Source: an uncultured Oscillospiraceae bacterium
GTDB taxonomy: Bacteria > Bacillota > Clostridia > Oscillospirales > Acutalibacteraceae
Reading direction: 5' to 3'
Assembly: GCA_902496265.1 (NCBI GenBank)
Contig: CABVAD010000003.1
Location: 1 to 20,664, forward strand
Length of the DNA stretch: 20,664 nucleotides
Part shown: positions 1 through 8,979 of the stretch, piece after piece
Numbering within the stretch: the stretch's first letter is position 1
Layout: every line of letters begins with the position of its first letter
The notes under the pieces: generated by a model
The model's database searches: none
Told to the model about the DNA's origin: nothing
Seen by the model: only the letters and a program-made list of their open reading frames with translations
Position numbers and translations under genes: made by a program

Positions 1-698
1 ACAGCTACGGCAGAATCACCGTTCGCCACAGAGGCGGCGGAAACCGCAGAAAATACAGGGTTATCGATTTCAAGAGAGAGCGTTTCGGAATCCCCGCAAC
101 GGTTATGACTCTTGAGTATGACCCCAACCGTTCCGCTTTTATCGCCCTCGTTCAGTATGAGGACGGCGAAAAGCGCTACATTATCGCTCCGCAGGATTTA
201 AAGGTGGGCGACGTTATCGTAAGCGGCCCCGATGCCGACATTAAGCCCGGCAACGCGCTTCCGCTCAGCAATATCCCCGTCGGTACTTTCCTGCACAATA
301 TCGAGCTTTACCCCGGAAAGGGCGCTCAGCTTGCCCGTTCCGCCGGAAATATGGCGCAGCTTATGGCTAAGGAAAACGGTATGGCGCTTTTACGTCTGCC
401 TTCAGGCGAGCTCCGTAACGTACCCGCGGGCTGTATGGCTACCGTAGGCGTTGTATCGAATCCCGAGCACGCAAATGTTAACTACGGTAAAGCAGGCCGC
501 AAGCGTCATATGGGCTGGAGACCTACCGTCCGCGGTTCTGTAATGAACCCCTGCGACCACCCGCACGGCGGCGGTGAAGGTAAGTCACCGATCGGACGTC
601 CGGGACCTGTTACTCCGTGGGGCAAGCCCGCTCTCGGATACAAGACCCGTCAGAAGAATAAGCGCACCGATAAGTATATCGTAAAGCGCCGTAAGTAA
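1..698 (+). CDS. rplB: 50S ribosomal protein L2, 5'-truncated
   Basis: L2 is a primary 23S rRNA-binding protein needed for subunit association and peptidyl-transferase assembly. The reading frame is already open at base 3 and encodes the L2 core ([13 protein letters not shown]...RKYRVIDFK) before the first internal ATG at 105, so that ATG is not the real start. About 231 residues are present against roughly 275 in the family, so about 45 N-terminal residues lie outside the window. The invariant C-terminal segment [20 protein letters not shown], near the peptidyl-transferase centre, is intact, as is the basic tail ending KRRK. It is followed after 22 bases by rpsS, as in the classical S10 operon. 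Confidence 0.98.
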   Translation, partial: SYGRITVRHRGGGNRRKYRVIDFKRERFGIPATVMTLEYDPNRSAFIALVQYEDGEKRYIIAPQDLKVGDVIVSGPDADIKPGNALPLSNIPVGTFLHNIELYPGKGAQLARSAGNMAQLMAKENGMALLRLPSGELRNVPAGCMATVGVVSNPEHANVNYGKAGRKRHMGWRPTVRGSVMNPCDHPHGGGEGKSPIGRPGPVTPWGKPALGYKTRQKNKRTDKYIVKRRK

Positions 699-720
699 TT
701 CGACGAAAGGAGATTTCATT

Positions 721-996
721 ATGGGAAGAAGCATTAAAAAGGGCCCTTATGTGCAGCCTGTGCTGCTCAAGAGAGTCAAGGAAATGAACGAAGCCGGTGA
801 AAAGCGCGTGCTTAAGACCTGGAGCCGTTCCTCGACCATTTTCCCCGATTTCGTCGGACATACTTTCGCGGTACATGACGGTCGCAAGCACGTTCCGGTA
901 TATGTAACCGAGGATATGGTCGGTCACAAGCTCGGTGAATTCGCGCCGACAAGGACCTTTAAGGGTCACGCCGGTTCTAAGACCACCGGCAAGTAA
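721..996 (+). CDS. rpsS: 30S ribosomal protein S19
   Basis: S19 binds 16S rRNA in the head of the 30S subunit with S13. The 91-residue protein has the usual family length and opens with [11 protein letters not shown]. The conserved stretch [16 protein letters not shown] and the following HDGRKHVPV segment are present, as is the C-terminal GEFAPTR..KGH. The start ATG follows an AGGAGA ribosome binding site within the 22-base gap after rplB. Position between rplB and rplV is the standard S10 operon order, and nothing is unusual. Confidence 0.98.
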   Translation: MGRSIKKGPYVQPVLLKRVKEMNEAGEKRVLKTWSRSSTIFPDFVGHTFAVHDGRKHVPVYVTEDMVGHKLGEFAPTRTFKGHAGSKTTGK

Positions 997-1019
997 GCGG
1001 CTGAAAGGAGAGTTTAACT

Positions 1020-1358
1020 ATGGAAGCAAGGGCTACACTTAAATACGCCCGCATTTCACCCCGCAAGGTGAAGATTGTTATGGATTTAATCCGCAATCAG
1101 GATGCTGACAAGGCTATGGCTATACTCAAATTTACTCCTAAGTCCGCTTGCGAGTATTTAGAGAAGCTCTTAGCGTCAGCTATTGCAAACGCAGAAAACA
1201 ATCACAGTATGGATGTTTCAAAGCTTTATGTTGCAGAGTGCTTTGTATGCCCCGGACCTACTCTTAAGAGAATCCGTCCGAAGGATCACGGCAGAGCTCA
1301 CAGAATCTTAAAGAGAACAAGCCATATGACAATCGTTCTTAAAGAACGCGAAGACTAA
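1020..1358 (+). CDS. rplV: 50S ribosomal protein L22
   Basis: L22 contacts all 23S rRNA domains and its beta-hairpin lines the nascent peptide exit tunnel. The 112-residue product has the family N-terminus (ARISPRKVKIVMDLIR) and the conserved hairpin and C-terminal strand (PGPTLKRIRPKDHGRAHRI followed by TSHMTIVL). An AAAGGAGAG ribosome binding site precedes the ATG. The gene lies 23 bases after rpsS and 15 before rpsC, consistent with co-transcription. It looks somewhat more AT-rich than its neighbours but otherwise ordinary. Confidence 0.98.
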   Translation: MEARATLKYARISPRKVKIVMDLIRNQDADKAMAILKFTPKSACEYLEKLLASAIANAENNHSMDVSKLYVAECFVCPGPTLKRIRPKDHGRAHRILKRTSHMTIVLKERED

Positions 1359-1373
1359 GAAGGAGGTTAAGTT

Positions 1374-2039
1374 ATGGGCCAGAAGGTTAATCCCCACGGT
1401 TTCCGTGTGGGCGTAATTAAAAACTGGGACTCACGTTGGTTTGCCAACGATAAAGTGTTCGGCGATACATTGGTTGAGGACTACAACCTCCGTAAATACC
1501 TGAAGAAGACCCTCTTCACAGCAGGTATTGCCAAAATCGAGATCGAACGTGACGACAAGCGCGTGAGATTACACATTCACTGCGCAAAGCCGGGTATGGT
1601 AATCGGACGCAACGGCAGCGAAATCGAAAAGCTTCGCGCCACCTGCCAGCAGATGCTCGGCAAGCCCGTCGTAATCAACATTGTTGAGATTAAGAATCCC
1701 GACGCTAACGCACAGCTCGTTGCCGAGAATATTGCGGCACAGCTTGAAAAGCGTATTTCCTTCCGCCGTGCTATGAAGCTCTCAATAGGCAGAGCTATGA
1801 GACTCGGCGTTAAGGGTATCAAAACACAGGTTTCAGGACGCTTAGGCGGCGCTGAAATCGCAAGAAGCGAGCAGTATCACGAGGGAACTATCCCGCTTCA
1901 GACCTTAAGAGCGGATATCGACTACGGTTTTGCCGAGGCAAACACCACCTACGGCCGTATCGGCGTAAAGGTCTGGATTTACAAGGGCGAGGTTCTTGCT
2001 GATAACCGCAAGGCTAAAAAGGAAGGAGGAGCCCGCTGA
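1374..2039 (+). CDS. rpsC: 30S ribosomal protein S3
   Basis: S3 sits at the mRNA entry channel of the 30S subunit and has helicase-like activity with S4 and S5. The 221-residue protein begins [13 protein letters not shown], the family signature. It carries a KH RNA-binding domain with the GXXG loop GRNG at about residues 78-81, followed by the C-terminal domain ([14 protein letters not shown]). The ATG follows an AAGGAGG site. The TGA stop overlaps the rplP start by one base (TGATG), implying translational coupling. Confidence 0.98.
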   Translation: MGQKVNPHGFRVGVIKNWDSRWFANDKVFGDTLVEDYNLRKYLKKTLFTAGIAKIEIERDDKRVRLHIHCAKPGMVIGRNGSEIEKLRATCQQMLGKPVVINIVEIKNPDANAQLVAENIAAQLEKRISFRRAMKLSIGRAMRLGVKGIKTQVSGRLGGAEIARSEQYHEGTIPLQTLRADIDYGFAEANTTYGRIGVKVWIYKGEVLADNRKAKKEGGAR

Positions 2040-2464
2040 TGTTAATGCCTAAGCGCGTTAAATACCGCAGAGTACACCGCGGCCGTCTTACGGGTACAGC
2101 CTCAAGAGGCACAACAGTTACCCACGGCGATTTCGGTCTTCAGGCTTTAGAGCCCGCGTGGATTACCTCCAATCAGATCGAAGCCGCCCGTATCGCTATG
2201 ACACGTTATATTAAGCGTGGCGGTCAGGTATGGATTAAAATTTTCCCGGATAAGCCGATTACAGAGAAGCCGGCCGAGACCCGAATGGGTTCAGGTAAAG
2301 GCTCTCCCGAATACTGGGTAGCGGTCGTTAAGCCCGGCCGTGTAATGTTCGAGATCGGCGGAGTAAGCGAGGAGCTTGCCCGCGAGGCAATGCGTCTCGC
2401 CGCAAACAAACTTCCTATTAAGTGCAAGTTTGTAACTAAGCAGGAAATGGGTGGTGAGCAGTAA
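2039..2464 (+). CDS. rplP: 50S ribosomal protein L16
   Basis: L16 organises the A-site region of the 50S subunit. The 141-residue product starts [16 protein letters not shown], typical of the family, so the first ATG is chosen rather than the second one two codons on. It shares one base with the rpsC stop and its ribosome binding site (GGAAGGAGGA) lies inside rpsC. The stop overlaps the rpmC start by one base (TAATG). The core segment [18 protein letters not shown] is clear. Confidence 0.98.
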   Translation: MLMPKRVKYRRVHRGRLTGTASRGTTVTHGDFGLQALEPAWITSNQIEAARIAMTRYIKRGGQVWIKIFPDKPITEKPAETRMGSGKGSPEYWVAVVKPGRVMFEIGGVSEELAREAMRLAANKLPIKCKFVTKQEMGGEQ

Positions 2465-2673
2465 TGAATGCAAAGGAAATCAGACAGAGCACTTTGCCCG
2501 AGCTTAATGAGCAGTTGACAAAGCTTAAAGAGGAATTATTTAATCTGCGTTTCCAACTCGCCATTAATCAGCTCGAAAACCCCATGCGTATAGTTGCTGT
2601 CAAAAAGGATATCGCTCGCATTAAGACCGTAATCCGCGAGAACGAAATCAAGAACGACAGCGCGAACGCTTAA
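2464..2673 (+). CDS. rpmC: 50S ribosomal protein L29
   Basis: L29 is a small two-helix protein near the exit of the peptide tunnel, close to the docking site of trigger factor and SRP on L23. The 69-residue product shows the family pattern ([52 protein letters not shown]). Its start shares one base with the rplP stop, so translation is probably coupled; a GGTGGTGAG stretch inside rplP serves as ribosome binding site. The position between rplP and rpsQ is standard. Confidence 0.97.
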   Translation: MNAKEIRQSTLPELNEQLTKLKEELFNLRFQLAINQLENPMRIVAVKKDIARIKTVIRENEIKNDSANA

Positions 2674-2692
2674 AAGAGGGAGGAAAAGCTAA

Positions 2693-2950
2693 ATGAGCGA
2701 AAGAAACCTTCGTAAAACAAGAGTGGGCATCGTTGCCAGCGACAAGATGGATAAAACCGTCGTAGTTGCTATTCAGGATAACGTAAAGCACCCGCTTTAT
2801 AAGAAGATTATCAAAAACACTATAAGACTTAAAGCTCATGATGAGAATAATTCCTGTGGCGTTGGCGACAGAGTTCTTATTATGGAGACCAGACCACTCT
2901 CCAAGGATAAACGCTGGCGTGTGGTTGAAATAATCGAAAAGGCTAAGTAA
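2693..2950 (+). CDS. rpsQ: 30S ribosomal protein S17
   Basis: S17 is an OB-fold primary 16S rRNA-binding protein. The 85-residue product has the usual length and motifs: [19 protein letters not shown] at the N-terminus, then HPLYKKIIK and the C-terminal [23 protein letters not shown] ribosome binding site precedes the ATG. It is the last gene of the classical S10 block, and the spc block (rplN) begins 22 bases later without a visible terminator, so the two blocks are probably one transcript here. Confidence 0.98.
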   Translation: MSERNLRKTRVGIVASDKMDKTVVVAIQDNVKHPLYKKIIKNTIRLKAHDENNSCGVGDRVLIMETRPLSKDKRWRVVEIIEKAK

Positions 2951-2972
2951 GCCTTACAAGGAGGAAAACACT

Positions 2973-3341
2973 GTGATACAACAACAGAGTTACCTCAAGG
3001 TTGCCGACAACACCGGTGCAAAGGAACTTATGTGCATCCGCGTTCTTGGAGGCTCCAGAAGGAGGTATGCCAACATCGGCGACGTCATCGTGGCTTCTGT
3101 TAAAAAGGCCGCTCCGGGCGGTACTGTTAAGAAGGGCGACGTTGTAAAGGCTGTTGTGGTTCGTTCCGCAAGAGGTCTTCGCCGCAATGACGGCACATAC
3201 ATCAGATTCGACGAAAATGCGGCTGTTATCATCCGTGATGACAAGAATCCGAGAGGCACCCGTATTTTTGGGCCGGTAGCCAGAGAGCTGCGCGACAAGG
3301 ATTATACCAAGATCCTGTCCTTGGCTCCCGAAGTGCTTTAA
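2973..3341 (+). CDS. rplN: 50S ribosomal protein L14 (GTG start)
   Basis: L14 lies at the subunit interface, contacts 16S rRNA and is the target of the silencing factor RsfS. The 122-residue product has exactly the family length when started at the GTG that follows a CAAGGAGG site; the protein opens [18 protein letters not shown]. The conserved core ([29 protein letters not shown]) and the C-terminal [11 protein letters not shown] are intact. A long open frame on the opposite strand across rplN and rplX is a coding shadow. Confidence 0.98.
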   Translation: MIQQQSYLKVADNTGAKELMCIRVLGGSRRRYANIGDVIVASVKKAAPGGTVKKGDVVKAVVVRSARGLRRNDGTYIRFDENAAVIIRDDKNPRGTRIFGPVARELRDKDYTKILSLAPEVL

Positions 3342-3356
3342 TGGGAGGTAGAAAAG

Positions 3357-3680
3357 ATGAGTAAGCTTCACGTTAAAACAGGGGATACCGTAATCCTCCT
3401 CACAGGAGACAAAAAGGACCGCAAGAAGACCGGTAAGGTACTTGAGGTCAGCCCCAAAGAGGGTAAGGTAATCGTTGAGGGCATCAACAAGGTTAAAAAG
3501 CACGTTAAGCCTAAAAAGGCGGGCGATCCGTCCGGCATTATCGAGACCGAGGGCGCTATTTACGCCTGCAAGGTTCAGGTTGTTTGCCCTAAATGCAATA
3601 AGCCGACAAGAGTAGGAACCAAAATCTACGAGGACGGCAAAAAAGACCGCATGTGCAAAAAATGCGGCGAGACTTTTTAA
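3357..3680 (+). CDS. rplX: 50S ribosomal protein L24, zinc-ribbon form
   Basis: L24 is an assembly-initiator protein that binds 23S rRNA domain I through a KOW fold. The 107-residue product has the KOW segment near the N-terminus (KTGDTVILLTGDKKDRKKTGKV). It also carries a C-terminal CPKC...CKKC pair at about residues 77/80 and 100/103, the likely zinc-binding form common in Firmicutes. The ATG follows a GGGAGG site. It lies between rplN and rplE as in the classical spc operon. Confidence 0.98.
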   Translation: MSKLHVKTGDTVILLTGDKKDRKKTGKVLEVSPKEGKVIVEGINKVKKHVKPKKAGDPSGIIETEGAIYACKVQVVCPKCNKPTRVGTKIYEDGKKDRMCKKCGETF

Positions 3681-3699
3681 GAGATAAGGAGGACATGAC

Positions 3700-4239
3700 A
3701 TGTCAACACTGTCGAACGAGTATAAAAATTCTATTGCTCCCGCACTGATGACAAAATTTGGCTACAAGAGCGTCATGCAGATTCCGAAGCTCGAGAAGGT
3801 CGTTATCAATGTAGGCGCCGGCGAGGCTAAGGAAAACTCAAAGGTTATAGACGCTATAATCCGCGATTTAAGCCTCATCACCGGTCAGAAGGCGGTTCCC
3901 TGCCGCGCTAAGAAGTCGGTTGCGAACTTCAAGCTCCGCGAGGGTATGCCGATAGGTGCTAAGGTCACACTCCGCGGCGAGCGTATGTATGAATTTGTCG
4001 AGAGACTCTTCAACGCCGCTCTTCCGAGAGTAAGAGACTTCAGAGGAATCAATCCCAACGCTTTTGACGGCCGCGGCAACTATGCCATGGGCGTTAAGGA
4101 GCAGCTGATATTCCCTGAGATTGAGTATGACAAAATCGATAAGGTCCGCGGAATGGACATTATCTTTGTCACCACCGCAAAAACAGATGAAGAGGCCCGC
4201 GAGCTGCTTACGCTTATGGGCGCTCCGTTTGCGAGATAA
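3700..4239 (+). CDS. rplE: 50S ribosomal protein L5
   Basis: L5 binds 5S rRNA and contacts the P-site tRNA and the 30S head (bridge B1b). The 179-residue product has the family length and the signature [16 protein letters not shown] near the N-terminus. The RNA-binding region ([21 protein letters not shown]) and the C-terminal [18 protein letters not shown] are clear. An AAGGAGG site precedes the ATG. In E. coli the S8 repression site is near the start of this gene; I do not recognise a comparable structure here. Confidence 0.98.
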   Translation: MSTLSNEYKNSIAPALMTKFGYKSVMQIPKLEKVVINVGAGEAKENSKVIDAIIRDLSLITGQKAVPCRAKKSVANFKLREGMPIGAKVTLRGERMYEFVERLFNAALPRVRDFRGINPNAFDGRGNYAMGVKEQLIFPEIEYDKIDKVRGMDIIFVTTAKTDEEARELLTLMGAPFAR

Positions 4240-4250
4240 GGAGAAGAAAT

Positions 4251-4436
4251 ATGGCTAAGACTGCTATGAAAGTTAAGCAGGCAAGACCTGCTAAGTTTTC
4301 TACAAGAGAGTACAACAGATGTAAAATCTGCGGTCGCCCGCACGCTTATCTTCGCAAGTACGGCATTTGCCGTATATGCTTCAGAGAGCTTGCCTATAAG
4401 GGTGAGATTCCCGGAGTGAAGAAGGCAAGCTGGTAA
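4251..4436 (+). CDS. rpsZ: 30S ribosomal protein S14 type Z (zinc form)
   Basis: S14 is required for late assembly of the 30S head. This is the short, 61-residue zinc-binding paralog type: cysteines at residues 24, 27, 40 and 43 form the CxxC...CxxC zinc site, and the C-terminus ends in the characteristic GVKKASW. The short form is the usual Firmicutes essential copy. The ATG follows an AAGGAGA site overlapping the end of rplE. Zinc-free alternative copies exist in some genomes, but none is visible here. Confidence 0.98.
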   Translation: MAKTAMKVKQARPAKFSTREYNRCKICGRPHAYLRKYGICRICFRELAYKGEIPGVKKASW

Positions 4437-4464
4437 AGGCAGAACGCAAAAGGAGGTTGACGAC

Positions 4465-4863
4465 ATGCAAATCAGCGATACTATAGCAGATATGCTTACG
4501 AGAATCCGTAACGCTTCTGCTGCAAAGCATGATTCGGTAGATGTTCCTGCGTCAAACGTAAAAAAGGCTATCGCCCAGATTTTACTTGACGAGGGATATA
4601 TAACAGGCTTTCAGGTCGAGGAAGACGGAAAGCAGGGCGTAATTCACATCACATTGAAGTACGGCCGCAATAAATCGCAGGCAATAAGCGGCATCAGACG
4701 TGTGTCCAAGCCGGGACTGCGTATTTATACAAACGTAGAGGATATGCCTAAGGTTATGAAGGGCCTCGGCATAGCTATCCTTTCCACCTCTAAGGGCATA
4801 ATGACAGATAAGCAGGCGCGCAAGGCCAATGTCGGCGGCGAAGTCCTCGCTTACGTCTGGTAA
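4465..4863 (+). CDS. rpsH: 30S ribosomal protein S8
   Basis: S8 is a primary 16S rRNA-binding protein in the platform, and in E. coli it is the repressor of the spc operon. The 132-residue product matches family length. It has the N-terminal signature [13 protein letters not shown] and the conserved C-terminal [13 protein letters not shown] followed by GGEVLAYVW. The ribosome binding site is AAAGGAGG. It sits in the standard place between rpsZ and rplF. Confidence 0.98.
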   Translation: MQISDTIADMLTRIRNASAAKHDSVDVPASNVKKAIAQILLDEGYITGFQVEEDGKQGVIHITLKYGRNKSQAISGIRRVSKPGLRIYTNVEDMPKVMKGLGIAILSTSKGIMTDKQARKANVGGEVLAYVW

Positions 4864-4878
4864 GGAGGTGCTTAAGGA

Positions 4879-5427
4879 ATGTCAAGAATAGGAAAAAAGC
4901 CTATCGCAATTCCTGCAGGTGTAGATGTCAAGATTGACGGACACAAGGTTACTGTCAAGGGTCCCAAGGGCACTCTTGAAAACACCTTTAATCCCGAAAT
5001 CTCCATCGCGGTAGAGGGCAATGAAATAATTGTCACCCGCCCGTCGGACGACAAAAATCACCGCGCGCTTCACGGTCTTACCCGTACCCTCGTAGCAAAT
5101 ATGCTTGAGGGCGTAACCAACGGCTATTCAAAGACGCTTGAGGTTAACGGCGTAGGCTACCGCGCACAGAAGCAGGGAAAGAATCTTGTAATGAATCTCG
5201 GCTTTTCTCATCAGGTAATCGTACCCGAGACAGCCGGAATCACAATCGACGTACCGTCTCCTAACCAGATAGTTATAAGCGGTGCAGATAAGCAGCAGGT
5301 CGGTCAGTTTGCCGCGGAGGTTCGTGAGAAGCGTCCGCCCGAGCCGTACAAGGGCAAGGGTATCAAGTACGCCGACGAGCATATCCGCCGCAAGGAAGGT
5401 AAGGCCGGCAAGGGTGCTAAGAAATAA
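4879..5427 (+). CDS. rplF: 50S ribosomal protein L6
   Basis: L6 sits near the GTPase-associated centre and the sarcin-ricin loop. The 182-residue product opens [15 protein letters not shown] and carries the two repeated L6 folds; the second ends in the family signature [11 protein letters not shown]. The lysine-rich tail ([11 protein letters not shown]) is typical. The ATG follows an AAGGAGG site that overlaps the rpsH stop codon region, suggesting coupled translation. Nothing unusual is seen. Confidence 0.98.
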   Translation: MSRIGKKPIAIPAGVDVKIDGHKVTVKGPKGTLENTFNPEISIAVEGNEIIVTRPSDDKNHRALHGLTRTLVANMLEGVTNGYSKTLEVNGVGYRAQKQGKNLVMNLGFSHQVIVPETAGITIDVPSPNQIVISGADKQQVGQFAAEVREKRPPEPYKGKGIKYADEHIRRKEGKAGKGAKK

Positions 5428-5445
5428 TAAAGGAGTGTACAAACT

Positions 5446-5805
5446 ATGGTTAACAAGCCTGATACCAATAAGGCAAGACTTAAGCGCCATGCCCGCGTTC
5501 GCTCTAAGGTAAGCGGCACAGCGGCTTGTCCCCGCCTTGACGTATTCCGCTCCAACAGCAACATTTACGCCCAGCTTATCGACGACACAAACGGTGTGAC
5601 TCTCGCTGCCGCGTCCTCAAACGAAAAGGACTTCGGAATTTCCGGCGGCAACAAGGAGGGCGCACGCAAGGTTGGAAAGTTAATTGCTGAACGCGCCGTT
5701 TCTAAGGGCATCACCGAGGTTGTTTTTGACCGCGGCGGATACATTTATCACGGCCGTGTCAAGGAGCTTGCCGAAGGTGCCCGCGAGGGCGGCCTTAAGT
5801 TCTAA
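5446..5805 (+). CDS. rplR: 50S ribosomal protein L18
   Basis: L18 binds 5S rRNA together with L5 in the central protuberance. The 119-residue product shows the family features: an arginine-rich N-terminus ([23 protein letters not shown]), then [13 protein letters not shown], and the C-terminal [24 protein letters not shown]. It starts at ATG after an AAAGGAG site and lies 18 bases after rplF, the normal spc order. Confidence 0.98.
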   Translation: MVNKPDTNKARLKRHARVRSKVSGTAACPRLDVFRSNSNIYAQLIDDTNGVTLAAASSNEKDFGISGGNKEGARKVGKLIAERAVSKGITEVVFDRGGYIYHGRVKELAEGAREGGLKF

Positions 5806-5820
5806 TAAGGAGGAATACTT

Positions 5821-6324
5821 TTGGCTACAAATATTGACGCATCAACATTAGATTTGAAAGAGCGCGTAGTTGCTATAAACCGCGTTTCCAAGACCGTTAA
5901 GGGCGGACGTATTATGAAATTCGCCGCTTTGGTGGTCGTAGGCGACGGCAACGGTATTGTAGGCTACGGACTCGGCAAGGCAGGCGAGGTTCCCGACGCT
6001 ATCCGCAAGGGAATTGAAGACGCTAAAAAGAATCTTATAAAGGTATCCTTAAAGGGTACAACAATTCCGCACGAGGTTATCGGCGAATTCGGCGCAGGCC
6101 GTGTTCTCTTAAAGCCTGCCGCTCCCGGTACCGGCGTTATTGCCGGCGGCGCGGTTCGTGCGGTAGTAGAAACTGTCGGCATTTCCGACATTCGTACCAA
6201 GGCTTTACGTTCAAACAATCCTTGCAACGTGGTACGCGCCACGGTAGCAGGTCTTGCTTCGCTTCGCAGCGCCGAAGAGGTTGCGGCGGTCCGCGGTAAG
6301 TCCGTCAAGGAAATCATAGGTTAA
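5821..6324 (+). CDS. rpsE: 30S ribosomal protein S5 (TTG start)
   Basis: S5 contributes to decoding accuracy and mRNA entry-channel helicase activity. The start is a TTG 7 bases after a perfect AAGGAGG; no upstream ATG fits and the N-terminus ([21 protein letters not shown]) aligns with the family. The 167-residue protein has the RNA-binding N-terminal domain ([20 protein letters not shown]) and the C-terminal domain with the conserved [13 protein letters not shown]. The use of TTG in a very highly expressed gene is a minor oddity. Confidence 0.97.
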   Translation: MATNIDASTLDLKERVVAINRVSKTVKGGRIMKFAALVVVGDGNGIVGYGLGKAGEVPDAIRKGIEDAKKNLIKVSLKGTTIPHEVIGEFGAGRVLLKPAAPGTGVIAGGAVRAVVETVGISDIRTKALRSNNPCNVVRATVAGLASLRSAEEVAAVRGKSVKEIIG

Positions 6325-6338
6325 GGAGGAGCAGCGTT

Positions 6339-6536
6339 ATGGCAACAAAGAAGGCTGCCGGCCTTAAAATAAAGCTGGTAAAAAGCACTATAGGTGCTAA
6401 AAAGGATCAGATTGCTACCGCTAACGCTCTCGGTCTTTTCAAAATCGGCGATGAGAAAATTCAGCCGGACAATGCTCAGACCAAGGGTAAGATTAACAAG
6501 ATTGCTCATCTTATCGAGGTAAGCGAAGCAAAATAA
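6339..6536 (+). CDS. rpmD: 50S ribosomal protein L30
   Basis: L30 is a small non-essential-type 50S protein. The 65-residue product has the core L30 pattern (LKIKLVKSTIGAKKDQIATANALGL, then NKIAHLIEV) with a slightly extended N-terminus compared with the common 58-60 residues. An AAGGAGG site precedes the ATG. It is followed by a 69-base gap before rplO that contains two hairpins, which is wider than most gaps in this operon. Confidence 0.96.
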   Translation: MATKKAAGLKIKLVKSTIGAKKDQIATANALGLFKIGDEKIQPDNAQTKGKINKIAHLIEVSEAK

Positions 6537-6545
6537 TCCTTTTAT

Positions 6546-6580
6546 CCGCGAAATGCTCGCGGAAATGCGGTTCAACCGCG
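6546..6580 (+). promoter_or_regulatory. Tandem hairpins between rpmD and rplO
   Basis: Two small hairpins sit in the 69-base gap: CCGCG (6546-6550) pairs with CGCGG (6558-6562), and GCGGT (6567-6571) pairs with ACCGC (6575-6579). CGCGG at 6558-6562 can instead pair with CCGCG at 6576-6580, so the two folds compete. There is no T-run after them, so this is not a terminator. A role in RNA processing or in tuning rplO translation is only a guess. Confidence 0.35.
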
Positions 6581-6605
6581 CTAATTAAGCAAGGAGGTGC
6601 GAACA

Positions 6606-7046
6606 ATGAAAATGCATGAATTAGCTCCGGCTTTCGGCTCTACTAAAGAGGCGAAGCGCATAGGCAGAGGTCACGGATCCGGAAACGGTAAAACAGCCGG
6701 TAAGGGACACAAGGGTCAGAAGGCACGTGCGGGTCACGGTATGAGACCCGGCTTCGAAGGCGGTCAGATGCCGCTCCAGAGAAGAATCCCGAAGCGCGGC
6801 TTCAATAACATTTTTGCCGAGGAATGGGCAGCTATCAATCTTTCCGCTCTTGAAGTGTTCGAGGACGGCGCGACTGTTGACGCTCACGTCTTGGCTGATA
6901 AGGGAATTATAAAGAAAGCTAATCTTCCCGTTAAGGTTTTGGGCAACGGCAAGCTCACAAAGAAGCTCACCGTAAAGCTCAACGCTTTCTCCGCGTCTGC
7001 CGCAGAGAAAATTAATTCCGTAGGCGGAAAGGCTGAGGTGATCTGA
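6606..7046 (+). CDS. rplO: 50S ribosomal protein L15
   Basis: L15 is a late-binding 50S assembly protein. The start is taken as ATG 6606, 8 bases after AAGGAGG (6591-6597). An in-frame GTG at 6597 lies inside that ribosome binding site and is rejected. The resulting 146-residue protein begins [22 protein letters not shown] and has the glycine-rich N-terminal arm ([20 protein letters not shown]) followed by [18 protein letters not shown]. The TGA stop overlaps the secY ATG by one base (TGATG). Confidence 0.97.
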   Translation: MKMHELAPAFGSTKEAKRIGRGHGSGNGKTAGKGHKGQKARAGHGMRPGFEGGQMPLQRRIPKRGFNNIFAEEWAAINLSALEVFEDGATVDAHVLADKGIIKKANLPVKVLGNGKLTKKLTVKLNAFSASAAEKINSVGGKAEVI

Positions 7047-8323
7047 TGTTAGAAACATTAAGAAACGCCTGGAAAGTAAAAGAAATTCGCAATAAGATTC
7101 TTTTTACCGTTTTCATCATTTTGATATTCCGTATCGGTTCGGTAATTCCCGTGCCCTACATTGACGTTGCGGCACTGAAATCCGCCACCGAATCGGGAGC
7201 TACAAATGAATTTTTCAGCTACCTGTCAATTTTAACGGGAGGCGGTCTTGAGTACGGCGCAATCTTCGCAATGTCGGTTACCCCGTACATCAACTCCTCC
7301 ATTATAATTCAGCTTCTGTGCGTTGCTATCCCCTATCTTGAGCGCTTGCAGAAAGAGGGAGAAGAGGGACAGAAGAAGCTGGCGCAGATTACCCGCTATA
7401 CAACGGTGCTTTTAGCGCTTATACAGGGTACTGCATATTTCTTCTATTTAAAGAACAGCAACTATTTAAGCGTGTCGGGCGGTGCTGTCGTTTTCGCGGC
7501 GTTCGTTATAGTACTCGCCTTTACGGCGGGCTCGGCGCTTGTAATGTGGCTGGGCGAGCAGATTGACGTCAAGGGTATCGGCAACGGTATTTCCATACTG
7601 CTTTTCGCGGGTATTCTTTCCCGCGGTCCGCAGGCGTTCAATATGCTGGTTTCCTACTGGAAGTTAGACCGCAAATTAGCGGTTGTCGGAATAGTCCTCC
7701 TCTTCCTCGCGGTAATCGTCTTTATCGTCTGGATGACCGAGGCGGAGCGCCGTATCCCCGTTCAGTACGCTAAGCGTGTTGTCGGAAACAAGATGTACGG
7801 CGGTCAGAACACGCATATACCGATTAAGGTAAATATGTCGGGCGTTATGCCGATAATCTTTGCCTCGTCGATTCTTATGCTTCCGACAATGATTCTCTCA
7901 TTTATGAGAAATCAGAACAGCTTCTGGTACAAGGCTTTGTCGCTCTTCAGCGTAAGAGGCGTATTTTACGCGGTGATTTATTTCCTTCTGATTATCGGAT
8001 TTGCGTATTTCTACGCCACAATCCAGTTTAATCCGATTGAAATGGCAAACAATCTGCGCAAGCAGGGCGGCGCAATCCCCGGAATACGTCCCGGAAAGCC
8101 TACATCGGACTTTATTTCAAAAATCCTGTCAAGAATTACCCTTATGGGCGCGCTTTTCTTAAGCGTAATCGCAATTCTTCCTATCGTTATCGGATCTGTC
8201 GGCGGAATCAACATTTCGCTCGGAGGTACATCGGTACTGATTATGGTCGGCGTTGCGCTTGACACGGTTCGCAATCTTGAGTCCCAGATGATGATGCGTC
8301 ATTACAAGGGATTCCTTGATTAA
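7046..8323 (+). CDS. secY: Protein translocase subunit SecY
   Basis: SecY forms the protein-conducting channel of the inner membrane with SecE and SecG and receives substrates from SecA and ribosomes. The 425-residue protein has the family's ten hydrophobic segments, beginning with the signature RNKILFTVFIILIFRIGS.IPVP. The plug and TM2 region (GALEYGAI-like GGLEYGAIFAMSVTPYINSS) is clear. The conserved cytoplasmic loop (TEAERRIPVQYAKR) and the C5 loop (GIRPGKPTSDFI) are also visible. Its start overlaps rplO by one base, giving tight coupling, as is usual in the spc operon. Confidence 0.98.
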   Translation: MLETLRNAWKVKEIRNKILFTVFIILIFRIGSVIPVPYIDVAALKSATESGATNEFFSYLSILTGGGLEYGAIFAMSVTPYINSSIIIQLLCVAIPYLERLQKEGEEGQKKLAQITRYTTVLLALIQGTAYFFYLKNSNYLSVSGGAVVFAAFVIVLAFTAGSALVMWLGEQIDVKGIGNGISILLFAGILSRGPQAFNMLVSYWKLDRKLAVVGIVLLFLAVIVFIVWMTEAERRIPVQYAKRVVGNKMYGGQNTHIPIKVNMSGVMPIIFASSILMLPTMILSFMRNQNSFWYKALSLFSVRGVFYAVIYFLLIIGFAYFYATIQFNPIEMANNLRKQGGAIPGIRPGKPTSDFISKILSRITLMGALFLSVIAILPIVIGSVGGINISLGGTSVLIMVGVALDTVRNLESQMMMRHYKGFLD

Positions 8324-8340
8324 GAATAAGGAGCAGAAAT

Positions 8341-8979
8341 ATGAAGCTTATTCTTTTAGGAGCGCCCGGTGCAGGCAAAGGCACCCAGGCGGAGATAATC
8401 TCCGAAAAATACAATATCCCCACCATTTCGACAGGAAATATTATCCGTGCCGCCCTTAAAAACGGCACCGAAATGGGACTCAAGGCAAAATCATACATCG
8501 ACGCGGGCGAGCTTGTTCCCGATAATGTCGTTATCGGCATTATCAAGGAGCGCTTAAGCGAGGCCGACTGCAAGGAAGGCTATATCTTAGACGGCTTCCC
8601 GCGTACGATTCCGCAGGCGGTTGCGCTTGACGATATGGGCTTTGTGATCGACGCCGCCCTCTCCATTGAGGTCGCCGACGAGGAAATCGTAAAGCGTATG
8701 TCGGGCAGACGCGTTTGTGAAAAGTGCGGCGCGAGCTACCACACCGAGTATAAAAAGCCCGAGGTGGAGGGCGTCTGCAATCTTTGCGGCGGCGGTCTTG
8801 TAATCCGCAAGGACGACGAGCCCGAGACGGTCAAGAACAGACTTCACGTCTATCACGAGCAGACCGAGCCGCTCAAGGATTTTTACAAGAGCTGCGGAAA
8901 GCTGATTGTTGTAGAGGGTCAGGATAAGGTTGAGGACACCACCCGCCTTGTGCTTGACGCACTGGAGAATCAGGTATGA
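8341..8979 (+). CDS. adk: Adenylate kinase, zinc-lid form
   Basis: Adenylate kinase interconverts ATP + AMP with 2 ADP in the cytoplasm. The 212-residue long-form enzyme has the P-loop GAPGAGKGT at residues 7-15, the AMP-binding TGNIIRAAL region, the DGFPRT motif near residue 84, and a LID domain. Four cysteines in the LID (126, 129, 146, 149) form the structural zinc site typical of Gram-positive enzymes. An AAGGAG site precedes the ATG. Its stop overlaps the map start by four bases (ATGA). Placement after secY is standard for Firmicutes. Confidence 0.98.
   Translation: MKLILLGAPGAGKGTQAEIISEKYNIPTISTGNIIRAALKNGTEMGLKAKSYIDAGELVPDNVVIGIIKERLSEADCKEGYILDGFPRTIPQAVALDDMGFVIDAALSIEVADEEIVKRMSGRRVCEKCGASYHTEYKKPEVEGVCNLCGGGLVIRKDDEPETVKNRLHVYHEQTEPLKDFYKSCGKLIVVEGQDKVEDTTRLVLDALENQV

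Noticed and set aside
2943..3701. Open frame of 252 codons on the minus strand across rplN and rplX
   Set aside because: It lies opposite two certain ribosomal protein genes, has no family resemblance and no proper ribosome binding site; it is a codon-bias shadow.
6597..6605. GTG start for rplO three codons upstream
   Set aside because: The GTG is part of the AAGGAGGTG ribosome binding site itself.
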